The notes: a model not told the origin generated them from the sequence alone. A stretch of DNA of 64,000 nucleotides from Candidula unifasciata (GCA_905116865.2 CAJHNH020002535.1:485117-549116); one strand, 5' to 3'. Shown: positions 11,282-22,393, counted from the stretch's first letter. Numbers and translations are program-made.

Positions 11282-11565
11282 GCAGCAATTGCCAAGGCGT
11301 CCCTGGCTTAGGCGTTGCGAGTCCGACTCGTAATTCCAACATACCGCGATCGAAACCCACTGCTGGCTGCGTGGATTTTTGTCTTGGTATGGGGCGTCGC
11401 AGGTCGACCCAGCCTAAAATGGGTACCAGGATGGGTGTCCTGGGGAGGTAAAGACATTCGGTGTAATGCTGACCACATTACCCACCCAGTGCCGATTGGT
11501 TTGTAAAAATATGGAACGCTCTTCCCATAGGCCCGATGCGCCTGAGGCGTGAAAAGAGACACTTT
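11282..11565 (+). mobile_element. tRNA-derived SINE-like element
   Basis: The head has an A-box-like TGGCTTAGGCG followed, about 45 bases on, by a B-box-like GATCGAAACCC, the spacing of a Pol III tRNA promoter. The body continues for about 220 bases and ends in a T-rich segment before CA-rich DNA. The 17-base head TGGCTTAGGCGTTGCGA recurs on the opposite strand at about 19352-19368, showing a dispersed family. It is not a functional tRNA gene. Confidence 0.6.
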
Positions 11566-11569
11566 TTTA

Positions 11570-11910
11570 ATACATACACATACACCCATACATCCTCAGA
11601 CGCCCTCACACACCCATTCTTGTACAATTAACCACACACACACACACACACACACACATACATACACACAGAGAGATACTCATACACACACAAATACCAA
11701 GATATCTTAAACTACCCATACATACACAGACATCCATGGATACACACACTTCCGCATGCTCCTAAATGCTCTAGCCCTTATATAAATACACACAGACACA
11801 AGCAAGCACACATACTTCACACATCCAAATCACACACACACACATACACACACAAACACACACACATACACACACTCGTACGTGTATACCTCAGACACAC
11901 TTTATCTACA
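11570..11910. repeat. CA-rich low-complexity DNA
   Basis: Interspersed (CA)n and (CATACA)n runs, with no gene seen. Confidence 0.9.
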
Positions 11911-11944
11911 TGTAAAATGATGATGCATTATGAAATATTATTTA

Positions 11945-12830
11945 CTAGCTGTACCCGGCCACGCGTTGCTGTGGCCCAGAATGCTGAACTAGGGAAAAAG
12001 ATGAAAATAGAAAGTGCACGTGTCTAATATGGGTAAAATCAGTCATTGCATAGATGGAGAGATAGTCTGGTATGCCGACTCCAGACTGGCAAAAAAAAAA
12101 AAAAAAATTACCCGCCCTCTCCGAAGAACTGGAAAACCATCACCTGACAAAATCTTTGAAAAAGAAATAGTTAAGAAATGAGAACTGTAAAATATCGTTT
12201 TAAGCTCTCTCAGTTAACAGTGTCTGGCATCAACCCCATTGCCCCTCCCCCCCCCTCCCCCCGAGCCCAATCATATCATCCTCTCCGAAGGATGGGAAAG
12301 TCATCGCCTGACGACATATTGTATTTACATTAAGCTTATCATCCGTTTCCACCCAGACTAAAATGGGTAGCAATATTCTGTACAGAGAAGTAAATGTGGC
12401 CAGTGTAACAGCTAACACATCACCCATCCATTACCAGTACTACTGCTACCACTACCACCACCACCTTCACAACAACCCCGCAAAAAAAAAGTCACCATTG
12501 TCTCTGAAGGTCGGTGTAGCCAGAGAAGTTAACGCTGCATGCTGTCGCCACGGACTGTTTAGTTTTACTGTGCCCCCGATATTGAAAAAAAAAAAACGTT
12601 ATCACCTGACCAGTGATGGAACCCACAGTAATATTCCGTGATTAAAAAAAGAACACTATACTCAAATATAGCGAAAATAAAAACCAGTACCCGTCATTTC
12701 TCCCTCTCCGAAAGGACGATTTTTAATCGACCTTGGCATCCGTGTCGACCCAAACTAAACTAGACTGTAAGTCGTCTTAGTTAACAGCGTCTGTCATCAA
12801 CGAATAGTGTTTGATCGAGTTAAGCGTCAC
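11945..12830. repeat. Unclassified dispersed repeat with internal diverged copies
   Basis: Begins with CTAGCTGTACCCGGCCACGC and GTTGCTGTGG, a motif I recognise as typical of an interspersed repeat in invertebrate genomes, family not identified. The phrase CTCTCCGAAG..TGGAAA..CATC..CTGAC recurs near 12116, 12278 and, weakly, 12490 and 12702. The phrase TTAACAGYGTCTGKCATCAA occurs at about 12214 and 12782. The region therefore looks like a few old, diverged tandem copies of 150-200 bp. Confidence 0.5.
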
Positions 12831-13110
12831 GGGGAGCCTAATTAGGACTATCTTGGGACGAAAGGCGCATATATCACAGACTAGTTGTAAACCACAACAC
12901 AACGTGCCAACTGCCTATGTAAGTAAAAAAGATAAATTATCACCCAGCGTTGAATTGAACACGGTGACACGCATGAAGGGCGGAATACTTACATCTATAC
13001 TACTGAAGACTTTAGAGTTTGGTTCAGACATCGCAGCCTAGCTTTACACCACAACACTGCGTGCCAACCGCCTTCTCAAGGGCAAACGAAGATTACCCGT
13101 GACATGACCA
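12831..13110. repeat. SINE-like repeat copies (family also at 15135-15300)
   Basis: Contains CTAGTTGTAAACCACAACAC followed by a tRNA-like block with GAATTGAACACGGTGACACG. The same order of motifs is seen at 15135-15300. A partial third copy starts at about 13031 (GCAGCCTAGCTTTACACC). This is a dispersed family rather than a tandem array. Confidence 0.6.
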
Positions 13111-13275
13111 CGAACGAACGAACGAACGAACGAACTTTATTTTCAAAGGGTCACAAATTGGGCACGCAGGCCCGTCTTACATTCGGCCCTTCCAGTCAAC
13201 CATTTTTCGCACAGCAGTTGTATTTTACTAATAAAGCATGTTATGATCATATGATGTTATGCATATTATGAATAT
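13111..13275 (-). mobile_element. LINE 3' end with (GTTC)n tail
   Basis: On the plus strand (GAAC)n at 13112-13135 is followed by TTTATTTTCAAAGGGTCAC and a unique segment. A short tandem tail of this kind, then transcript-antisense sequence, fits the 3' terminus of a minus-strand CR1/L2-like LINE. The RT domain of such an element lies at 14085-15071 in the same orientation. I infer that they are one element interrupted by CA-rich DNA. Confidence 0.5.
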
Positions 13276-13324
13276 TATAAAAGAACACAAAAGCATGAGT
13301 TGTAAAGTGCATGCAAAAACCCGC

Positions 13325-14080
13325 GCGTGTATACATACACCTGCATACACACGCTCACCCACTCACTTACACACACAAACCTGCATGCATACATTACATA
13401 CATACATACACAGATACATATAAACAAACATGCATACACACATACACACAGGCATACGTACACACAAACATACATACATAGATACAAACATACAGGCATA
13501 CATATATACATTCATACATACATACGTAATACAGGCATACACACATACAGTCATAAATCCAGTCATGAATGGAAACACACACATGCACACATGGACACTC
13601 CCACAGAGACACAAACAGACAAAAATACAGACACACACACAGACACTTACATATAAGCACACACAGGGAAACACACAGCACACATATTTACATTCGTGCT
13701 CACACACTGACACACACACCACATATACGCAGACAAACATGCAGACTCATACATACAGCCACATAGACACACACTTAGTCAAACACACACACACACAAAT
13801 ACAGACAAACAGGCAGACAAACACATACTGACACCCACAGAGACAAATACGCAGAAATGCATCTACATACAAACACATAGAAATACACACGCAGACACAT
13901 ATATTCAGCACGCACAGACATAAACTCTGACATGCAGACACATACAGACAACAAAGGGGCACACACAACACACACAGAGAAACACACATAGACATGCACA
14001 GACAGACAGACACATGCTGACACATACAGTCACGCAGACAGACATACAGACACCCACACACAGAGATACATTCATACAGC
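13325..14080. repeat. CA-rich microsatellite (ACACATA/ACAGACA mosaic)
   Basis: About 750 bases of imperfect ACAC, CATA and CAGACA repeats. They produce long spurious Thr/His-rich (plus strand) and Cys/Val-rich (minus strand) frames. The array joins the LINE reverse-transcriptase frame at about 14085 without a stop. Confidence 0.93.
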
Positions 14081-14084
14081 TCCA

Positions 14085-15071
14085 TTTACAAAGATTGTGT
14101 ACTTCTTTCTGTAAAGATCTTTCTAACTCATTACGATTCTCATTACTAGTATATATTGTACAGTCATCAGCAAATAAATCGCAGGTTATACTAAGATGTA
14201 ATGGAAGGTCATTAATATACGTGGAAAATAGTAGTGGACCTAGAATCGACCCCTGTGGCACGCCTATATTTAAATGAGTGGATTCTGACAGGCGGTTGTT
14301 GAAGAATACTACTTGCTGTCTATCAGATAAAAATGACCGCATTATTTTGACTAAATTATCGTTAGTTTTTAATATTTTTAATTTATTAATTAGAATATCA
14401 TGATCAACCACATCGAAGGCTTTCTTAAAGTCTACAAAAACTGCACCGCAAATTTTGCCTTTGTTGATGTTAAAGTGCCAGTTGTCTGTCATTTTTGTCA
14501 TCGCAGTATGGCAAGAGTGCATAGGCCTGAACCCTGATTGGCTATCAACTATCAGATTGTTGTTATTTAAATACTGAAACGTTATTTTATGTATGTGTTT
14601 CTCTAATGGTTTGGATAGCGAGGACAGTAGAGAAATGGGTCTATAACTGCCAAGAGAACTGTTGTCAGCTGAGCCAGGTTTGAGCAGAGGATACACTTTA
14701 GCAATTTTAAATGCTGATGGAAAGTAATTCTTAGAAAGGCACTGATTATATATGAATGTTAGGGAGTCACTAATGACTGGTGCAGCACATCGAAGAATTC
14801 GATTACTGATTCCATCTAAGCCAGAGGAGTTTGTTTGCTTGAGGTTGGAGAGATATTTATACACTTCAGCAACAGACAGAAGTGGAATCTCTGGAGAAAT
14901 AGTCGTAGTGCATTTTTCCTCACAGAATGATGCTAGTAGGCTTAAGTCACACTGTGAATCTGGTATTGATGACTTTAAATACTCAATTTCTGATTTGAAG
15001 AAGGAACTGAACGTTTCACATGTTAGCGAATTAGGTATTGCCTGATCTGAACAATGTTTCTTATTTTCCAC
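14085..15071 (-). mobile_element. LINE reverse transcriptase fragment (open frame, 3'-truncated)
   Basis: About 330 codons of uninterrupted reverse transcriptase. RT landmarks appear in order: NSSGLDGISNRIL, LGSYRPISLLSSLSKPLEK, SQSGFRPMHSC, AVFVDFKKAFDVVDHD (first catalytic Asp), GVPQGSILGPLLFSTYINDLP, and LFADDCTIY (catalytic FADD). This pattern fits Jockey/CR1/L2-like LINEs, which copy their RNA by target-primed reverse transcription. The frame is intact from before the fingers to just past FADD, ending at HNLCKWS. There the sequence switches abruptly to CA-rich repeat at about 14085, so the thumb and C-terminal region are lost. No endonuclease domain is visible upstream of 15071. The lack of stops suggests a comparatively young copy. 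Probably defective because truncated at both ends. Confidence 0.92.
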
Positions 15072-15134
15072 TGAGCATCATGTCGCCGCTATCACAAGCT
15101 AGCTGTAAATACCAAAAACAGAGCCCCCCCAAAA

Positions 15135-15300
15135 AAGGCGAAGAAATCGCAGCCTAGCTGTAAACCACAACACAACATGCCAGCTGCCTAGTTACGGGCT
15201 GAAAAAAAAAATTGTCACCCAACGGGGATACGAACGCCATTTCCGCGCGCGAAAGGCGGAATTTAACAACTACGCTACCAAAGACTTGAAATTATTATAA
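15135..15300 (-). mobile_element. tRNA-like SINE-like repeat
   Basis: Contains CTAGCTGTAAACCACAACAC, and on the minus strand a tRNA-like block TGGTAGCGTAGTTG ... GCGTTCGTATCCCCG with A-box and B-box spacing. Same family as 12831-13040. A run of nine A at about 15203 separates the two parts. Confidence 0.55.
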
Positions 15301-15552
15301 TTTGAAGTTCAACGTTACGCAAACAGTGGTCCAATCAACTAAAAGCAAATAGCATTCGTGTTGGTGTGCGACACTGCTATATAACAATACGAATGTATTC
15401 GAATGCAACCCTGTGTGACAATGGAAAAGAGATAGTTAGACCCAACAAACTTTTTTTTATCACAGGTAAATTTGGAAATCTGAAAACATTTTATTTACCA
15501 CAGTGAAACTTGCAGCTGGAGCATGTTTATCAACTTCCTAAACCGGACAATA

Positions 15553-18500
15553 CTAGAGCCTAGTGGACAAACACAGCCTAGTGGACAAGCACAAGCACAG
15601 CCTATTGGACAAACACAGCCTATTGGACAAACACAGCCTAGTGGACGAACAAAGCCTAGTGGACAAACACAGCCTAGTGGGCAAACACAGCCTAGTGGTC
15701 AAACACAGCCTACTGGACAAACACAGCCTAGTGGACAAACACACGCACAGCCTAGTGGACAAACACAAAGACAGCCTAGTGGATAAACACAGCTTAGTGG
15801 ACAAACAGAGCCTAGCGGACAAACACAAACACAGCCTAGTGGACAAACACACGCACAGCCTAGTGGACAAACACAAGAACAGCCTAGTGGACAAACACAG
15901 CCTAGTGGACGAACATAGCCTAGTGGACGAACACAGCCTAGTGGAATACACAGCCTAGTGGACAGCACAGCCTAGTGGACAACACAGCCTAGTGGACAAC
16001 ACAGCCTAGTGGACAAACACAGCCTACTGGACAAACACAGCCTAGTGGACAAACAAACGCACAGCCTAGTGGACAAACACAAGAACAGCCTAGTGGACAA
16101 ACACAGCCTAGTGGACGAACACAGCCTAGTGGACGAACACAGCCTAGTGGACAAACACAGCCTAGTGGACGAACACAGCCTAGTGGACAAACACAGCCTA
16201 GTGGACGAACACAGCCTAGTGGACGAACACAGCCTAGTGGAATACACAGCCTAGTGGACAACACAGCCTAGTGGACAACACAGCCTAGCGGACAACACAG
16301 CCTAGTGGACGAACACAGCCTAGTGGACAAACACAGCCTACTGGACAAACACAGCATAGTGGACAAACACAGCTTAGTGAACAAACACAGCCTAGTGGAC
16401 AAACACAAGTAAAGCCTAGTGGAAAAACACAGCCTAGTGGACAAACACAGCATAGTGGACAAGCACAAGGACAGCCTAGTGGATAAACACAGCCGAGTGG
16501 ACAAACAGAGCCTAGCGGACAAACACAAACACAGCCTAGTGGACAAACACAGGCACAGCCTAGTGGACAAACACAGCCTAGTGGACAAACACAATCACAG
16601 CCTAGTGGACAAGCACAAGCACAGCCGAGTGGACAAACACAAGAACAGCCTAGTGGACAAACACAGCCTAGTGGACAAACACAGCCTAGTGGACAAACAG
16701 AAGAACAGCATAGTGGACAAACACAGCCTAGTGGACAAACACAAACACAGCCTAGTGGACAAGTACAAGCACAGCCTAGTGGACAAACACAGCCTAGTGG
16801 ACAAACACAAACACAGCCTAGTGGACAAACAGAAGAACAGCCTAATGGACAAACACAAGAACAGCCTAGTGGACAAACACAGCCTAGTGAACAAACACAA
16901 GAACAGTCTAGTGGACAAACACAAACACAGCCTAGTGGACAAACAGAAGAACAGCCTAATGGACAAACACAAGAACAGCCTAGTGGACAAACACAGCCTA
17001 GTGAACAAACACAAGAACAGTCTAGTGGACAAACACAAGAACAGTCTAGTGGACAAACACAAGAACAGTCTAGTGGACAAACACAAGAACAGTCTAGTGG
17101 ACAAACTCAAGAACAGCCTAGTGAACAAACACAAGAACAGTCTAGTGGACAAACTCAAGAACAGCCTAGTGAACAAACACAAGAACAGCCTAGTGGACAA
17201 ACACAGCCTAGTGAACAAACACAAGAACAGCCTAGTGAACAAACACAAGAACAGCCTAGTGGACAAACACAAGAACAGCCTAGTGAACAAACACAAGAAC
17301 AGCCTAGTGAACAAACACAAGAATAGCCTAGTGAACAAACACAAGAACAGCCTAGTGGACAAACACAAGAACAGCCTAGTGGAAAAACACAGCCTAGTGA
17401 ACAAACACAAGAACAGCCTAGTGAACAAACACAAGAACAGCCTAGTGAACAAACACAAGAACAGCCTAGTGAACAAACACAAGAACAGCCTAGTGAACAA
17501 ACACAAGAACAGCCTAGTGGACAAACACAGCCTAGTGAACAAACACAAGAACAGCCTAGTGAACAAACACAAGAACAGTCTAGTGGACAAACACAAGAAC
17601 AGCCTAGTGGACAAACACAAGCACAGCCTAGTGGACAAACACAGCCTAGTGGACAAACACAAGCACAGCCTAGTGAACAAACACAAGAACAGCCTAGTGA
17701 ACAAACACATAAACAGCTTAGTGGACAAACACAAGAACAGCCTAGTGAACAAACACAAGAACAGCGTAGTGAACAAACACAAGAACAGTCTAGTGGACAA
17801 ACACAAGAACAGCCTAGTGGACAAACACAAGCACAGCCTAGTGGACAAACACAAGCACAGCCTAGTGAACAAACACAAGAACAGCCTAGTGAACAAACAC
17901 AAGCACAGCCTAGTGGACAAACACAGCCTAGTGGACAAACACAAGAACAGCCTAGTGAACAAACACAAGAACAGCCTAGTGAACAAACACAAGAACAGTC
18001 TAGTGGACAAACACAAGAACAGCCTAGTGGACAAACACAGCCTAGTGGACAAACACAAGCACAGCCTAGTGGACAAACACAAGAACAGCCTAGTGGACAA
18101 ACACAGCCTAGTGGACAAACACAGCCTAGTGAACAAACTCAAGAACAGTCTAGTGGACAAACACAGCCTAGTGGACAAACTCAAGAACAGCCTAGTGGAC
18201 AAACACAGCCTAGTGGACAAACACAGCCTAGTGGACAAACACAGCCTAGTGGACAAACACAGCCTAGTGGACAAACACAGCCTAGTGGACAAACTCAAGA
18301 ACAGCCTAGTGGACAAACTCAAGAACAGCCTAGTGGACAAACACAAACACAGCCTAGTGGACAAACACAAACACAGCCTAGTGGACAAACTCAGCCTAGT
18401 GGACAAACTCAAGAACAGCCTAGTGGACAAAACACAGCCTAGTGGACAAACTCAGCCTAGTGGACAAACACAGCCTAGTGGACAAACACAGCCTAGTGGA

Positions 18501-19197
18501 CAAACACAGCCTAGTGGACAAACTCAAGAACAGCCTAGTGGACAAACTCAAGAACAGCCTAGTGGACAAACACAGCCTATTGGACAAACACAGCCTAGTG
18601 GACAAACACAGCCTAGTGGACAAACTTAAGAACAGCCTATTGGACAAACACAGCCTAGTGGACAAACACAGCCTACTGGACAAGCACAGCCTAGTGGACA
18701 AGCACAAGCACAGCCTAGTGGACAAACACAAGAACAGTCTAGTGGGCAAACACAGCCTAGTGGACAAACACAGCCTAGTGGACAAACACAAGCACAGCCT
18801 AGTGGACAAACACCAACACAGCCTAGTGGACAAACACAAACACAGCCTAGTGGACAAACACAAACACAGCCTAGTGGACAAACACAAACACAGCCTAGTG
18901 GACAAACAGAAGAACAGCCTAGTGGACAAACACAAACACAGCCTAGTGGACAAACACAAACACAGCCTAGTGGACAAACTCAAGAACAGCCTAGTGGACA
19001 AACACAGCCTAGTGGACAAACACAAACACAGCCTAGTGGACAAACACAAGCAAAGCCTAGTGGACATACACAAACACAGCCTAGTGGACAAACACAAACA
19101 CAGCCTAGTGGACAAACACAGCCTAGTGGACAAGCACAAGCAAAGCCTAGTGGACAAACACAAACACAGCCTAGTGGACAAACACAGCCTACAGTGT
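15553..19197. repeat. 3.6-kb minisatellite of 18-bp and 24-bp units
   Basis: The core unit is CCTAGTGGACAAACACAG (18 bp). The longer form adds six bases, mostly AAGAAC, AAGCAC or AAACAC, giving 24 bp. Most length changes are multiples of six, so frames stay open over long stretches on both strands, the longest being 736 codons at 16419-18629 on the plus strand. Predicted peptides are periodic (SLVDKHKN, QTQPSG, or CLSTRL on the minus strand). A few copies break the phase (15960-16010, 16255-16300, and an extra A near 18430). A TAG-bearing copy lies at about 17323. Composition drifts along the array: AAGAAC units and GAACAAACAC variants dominate 16.9-18.0 kb. Most likely non-coding satellite. 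Confidence 0.95.
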
Positions 19198-19204
19198 GTT
19201 TGAT

Positions 19205-19375
19205 AAACATGTTCCTGTTTTACGTTCCGTAATTTGGCCCTGCTCACTGAACGGTCAACTCTCCTTTTCACTGTCGAAAGCAGCCAAAGACAAATCGTAC
19301 GCAGCTGGGATCGAACCCGGCACCCCGGCCTTAAGCAGCGCGTTCGCAACGCCTAAGCCACAGTTGTATCCCATG
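19205..19375 (-). mobile_element. tRNA-derived SINE-like element, minus strand
   Basis: Reading the minus strand from about 19375: TGGCTTAGGCGTTGCGA (A box region), then CCGGGTTCGATCCCAGCTG (strong B box), then a non-tRNA body toward 19205. Its head is identical over 17 bases to the element at 11282. The B box is closer to canonical here than in that copy. Confidence 0.65.
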
Positions 19376-19850
19376 TTCAAAAAGGTTTTCATTGCGAAGT
19401 AGTCAGGTCGTTTGCTTGGCGCTCTAACGGTCGTGGGTACGTTTTATGGCGGCACCGGTCTGTTTACGAGTTCACGTTTTACGGAGACTACTGAGGATCG
19501 TCACTAAAGGTACGGAGTTCGTGCTTTGTGCGGTACTTTCGGCAGGTGTCTAGCCTTTTTGCGGTGAGAAGTAAAACGGAATAACATCCAGTCCAATGAA
19601 GTGAAAAAGGAACCCTTGGGTCACTGAGCTCGTAGGCTTGAGTCGTCATCAGCAAACGGCTGACGTTAAAATGATAAAAGTGCAGCTACGATAATGAAAT
19701 TGTGGTAGATTTGGGAAACTACCGACGGCAAACAAACGTCCAAGACGCCTTGTTCGTGTGGGGCGCTATGCGACACTATGATTACCAGGAGAATATAGGT
19801 CGCTGAATGTAACACCACATGATCCAGCGACACACGGGCATAATGGGTTA
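19376..19850. other. Unique sequence, no gene seen
   Basis: No open frame with recognisable content and no tandem structure. Confidence 0.4.
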
Positions 19851-19854
19851 TGCA

Positions 19855-19980
19855 CTTACTGACCAACTGACTGACTGACTTAGTGACCGATTGACAGACC
19901 AACTGACTGACTGATTGACTGACTGACCGACCAACTGATTGACCGACCAACTGACTGATCGACCAACTAACTGAATGACC
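19855..19980. repeat. Imperfect tetranucleotide repeat (GACT/GACC)
   Basis: Mixed CTGACTGA, GACCGACC and CAACTGA words over about 125 bases. Confidence 0.85.
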
Positions 19981-20044
19981 CCTACTGTCTCATTCAATAT
20001 CCAGTTCAGACTCAGAAATATATGAACATTGTCCAGAGTATGAA

Positions 20045-20115
20045 AATGAAACCCGCTCCTTCTAGAGATTGAACCCGGACCACTTGGTCAGACAGCTGTC
20101 TGGGCCACCATAGCT
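20045..20115 (-). mobile_element. tRNA-like sequence (possible SINE head)
   Basis: On the minus strand TGGTGGCCCAGACAGC is followed about 30 bases later by CCGGGTTCAATCTC, resembling A and B boxes. No acceptor-stem pairing is evident, so it is not called a tRNA gene. Confidence 0.45.
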
Positions 20116-20202
20116 TCATATCATCATCAAGTATCTTGCCAGTTTGCGTAGGCTTTTATCAATCTGACACATCTCGGTCTCTGGCGTTCTGGGTCAGTTC
20201 CA

Positions 20203-20577
20203 CTATTAATATTCCCCCATGTCACTGATAATATTCCCCGATGCCACTGATAATATTCCCCCATGCCACTGATAATATTCCCCGATGTCACTGATAATAT
20301 TCCCCCATGCCACTGATAATATTCCCCCATGTCACTGATAATATTCCCCCATGTCACTGATAATATTCCCCCATGCCACTGATAATATTCCCCGATGCCA
20401 ATGATAATATTCCCCCATGCCACTAATATTCCCCGATGCCACTGATAATATTCCCCCATGCCACTGATAATATTCCACCATGCCACTGATAATATTCCAC
20501 CATGCCACTGATAATATTCCCCCATGTCACTGATAATATTCCCCCATGTCACTGATAATATTCCCCCATGCCACTGT
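20203..20577. repeat. 22-bp minisatellite, about 17 copies
   Basis: Unit TGATAATATTCCCCCATGCCAC and close variants (GATGCCAC, CATGTCAC), period 22 bp with a few shortened copies. It abuts the decayed C-terminus of an RTE-like LINE at 20580, so the minus-strand frame runs from LINE protein directly into the repeat. Confidence 0.95.
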
Positions 20578-20579
20578 CT

Positions 20580-21096
20580 TAAGCCATCAACCATCATTTC
20601 TCTTAGTCTATCTCTTCCAGTGATCTTTCCGGTCGTCGCGATATTTTCGACTGCTCCTTTTCTCATCACCTGACCAAAAAACTTTTATCTCCTTTTCATT
20701 GTTGTAAATAATGATATACTTTCATTTGCCATTTCCGGGCTGTCAATGTTGATTATTCCTGAAGTCCAAGGTATTCGCAACATTCTTCTCAAGAACCACA
20801 TCTCAGTTGCCTCCAAACTCTTCTCACTTTGTTTACAAGATGCACTACCATACAACAGAACAGGCTCGATATAACATCTCAGCGCTCTTTTCTGATGTGT
20901 AACGAGAGTGAATATTTTAGAGTTTATTACATAAAATACTTTTCATCTTCTGAAATGCCGCCTTAGCCAGGTAAATTCTGCTCTTAATTTATGTCACACA
21001 TCGCCTATCTGATGTTATGAATGTCCCTAAATACTTGACTTTACTGATTTGGTTAAGCACTTTCCCTTGTATTGCTATGTCACATTTTTGGAATTA
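20580..21096 (-). mobile_element. RTE-like LINE relic, 3' part
   Basis: On the minus strand the C-terminal motif MRKGAVENIATTGKITGRDR is the same block found in a plus-strand LINE at about 39313 (MRKGKIEHVVTTGKICGRRD). The rest is heavily shifted and stop-laden. A Tigger element splits this relic; its 5' continuation is 22394-23285. Confidence 0.7.
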
Positions 21097-21118
21097 CAGT
21101 AGAACCTCGCTTAACGAG
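21097..21118 (+). repeat. Tigger left terminal inverted repeat
   Basis: 22-bp terminal repeat, perfect complement of 22370-22391, preceded by TA. Confidence 0.95.
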
Positions 21119-21359
21119 CACCTCTCATAACGAGTAATTCGCATAACGAGTAAAACAAATTGTAAAAGAATGACTCGCTTAACGAGCGACGTTTCACATA
21201 ACGAGTGGCGAGGAGAGGGCAAGTCCCGGATTTTGCGCATGTTACATCAGTCTGTGTTTAGCACTCGTTCCAATAGCATCGTAGTCTCGCTTGTGATCAC
21301 ACATTTTCTCAAGCTTGTGTTATATTGTGATATATGTACATAAATCCTTCAGGCCTACA

Positions 21360-21897
21360 AGATGACCTCCCTGATTAATTTAAGTGAATCAAGATCTAAT
21401 TTCTACCTTCCAACACCTCTCCGTTACTCCAGCCCATGGACTAGCATGTTATTTCTAACTTTAAGAAGCGCTTCACTAAAGCACTCTTTGAGCATTGTTT
21501 TCAGGGGACTGAAGGGACTAACCTCACTCTCAAAGAGTTTTGGAGAAAAATCACTTTCACATCGCTGCCTGCCTCAAGATGATCGACAAGGCGGAAGAAG
21601 GGGTTACCAAGAGAATCCTAACTTCTTCTTGGAGGAAGCTTTGCCCCGAGAGTGTTGTCTATTTGTGACATTGAGGAGTTCGAGACAGTACCTGTGGAAC
21701 CTGTAGTCAACGAGACAGTGTCTTTGTCACTATCATGGGATTGTAGGTGGAGAACAGTGATATCGAACAGCTTGTGGAAGAGCACAGCCAAGAGCTGACC
21801 ACCAAAGAGCTTACAGAGTTGCATTCTGTTTCACAGCAAGAAGTTTTGGAGGAAAATATGTCAGAGGAGGAGGAGGAGAATGTAACAGAAAAGTAAC
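21360..21897 (+). pseudogene. Tigger transposase relic (C-terminal DDE region and acidic tail)
   Basis: Only the end of a pogo/Tigger transposase survives. Motifs split over frames are FYLP, then NTSPLLQPMD followed by an in-frame TAG, then VISNFKKRF and LTLKEFWRKITF. They correspond to the conserved DDE-domain block that follows the second catalytic Asp in the family (the PPNTTS..LQP.DQG..FK signature). The glutamine expected after QPMD is a stop codon. Further on, an open stretch ending at about 21895 contains ELTTKELTEL and an acidic MSEEEEENVTEK terminus, the typical end of Tigger transposases. The N-terminal HTH/CENP-B domain and first catalytic residues are absent. At least one frameshift and several stops make it non-functional. 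Confidence 0.85.
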
Positions 21898-22369
21898 AAT
21901 CTTCTGGCGAAATAACAAAAATGCTGAAAGCATGAGAAACTGTTGCTTCTCACATTGAGAAGCATCAACCTAATAATGAAGTGGCTATGCGCGCTGCAAA
22001 TTTAATGATAATGCTGTGTAGCATTTTCGCCAAATTCTAAAGCGTCGACAAAAGCAAATGTCTCTGCACATCTTTCTAGTAAAAAAAAAATAATTAGCTA
22101 TGTATCATAATTATTTCTACTTTTTTTTTTTCTGCAAATCGAATTCGCATTTCATGTGGGTTCGTTCCGCGTTTAAAGAAGAGATGAAGATGATTCACTC
22201 TCCTTAAATATGTATATAATTTCCTTTAAATAAATGTTATACATAACATTTTGTGAGTATTATTTTCGACATGGAACGCATTATCGTATAATACATTAAT
22301 TTATATGAGAAAAATTGCTTCGCATAACGAGTGTTTCGCTTAACGAGTATGATTCTGGAACGAATTATA

Positions 22370-22391
22370 CTCGTTAAGCGAGGTTCTACTG
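22370..22391 (-). repeat. Tigger right terminal inverted repeat
   Basis: Perfect 22-bp complement of the left end, followed by TA at 22392-22393. Confidence 0.95.
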
Positions 22392-22393
22392 TA

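Larger units (their letters stand above)
21097..22391. mobile_element. Tigger (pogo-type, Tc1/mariner superfamily) DNA transposon, complete ends
   Basis: Both ends carry a perfect 22-bp terminal inverted repeat, starting CAGTAGAACCTCGCTTAACG at 21097 and ending with its exact complement at 22391. It is flanked by TA on each side (21095-21096 and 22392-22393), the target duplication of this superfamily. A subterminal repeat of the type CGCATAACGAGT appears near both ends. Total length of 1295 bp is about half of a full Tigger, and only the C-terminal part of the transposase is recognisable, so the copy is internally deleted. It inserted into an older RTE-like LINE relic. Confidence 0.93.

Noticed and set aside
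13275..14085. Cys/Val-rich and Thr/His-rich proteins at 13.3-14.1 kb
   Set aside because: Pure consequence of CA/CATA microsatellite translation.
16419..18629. 736-codon open frame as a real repeat protein gene
   Set aside because: It lies wholly inside an 18/24-bp array, both strands are equally open, there is no signal peptide or unique domain, and the frame is lost at the array edges.
21362..21706. 114-codon plus-strand host gene at 21.4 kb
   Set aside because: It lies inside the Tigger element and is mostly out of frame with the transposase, whose motifs appear in the neighbouring frame.
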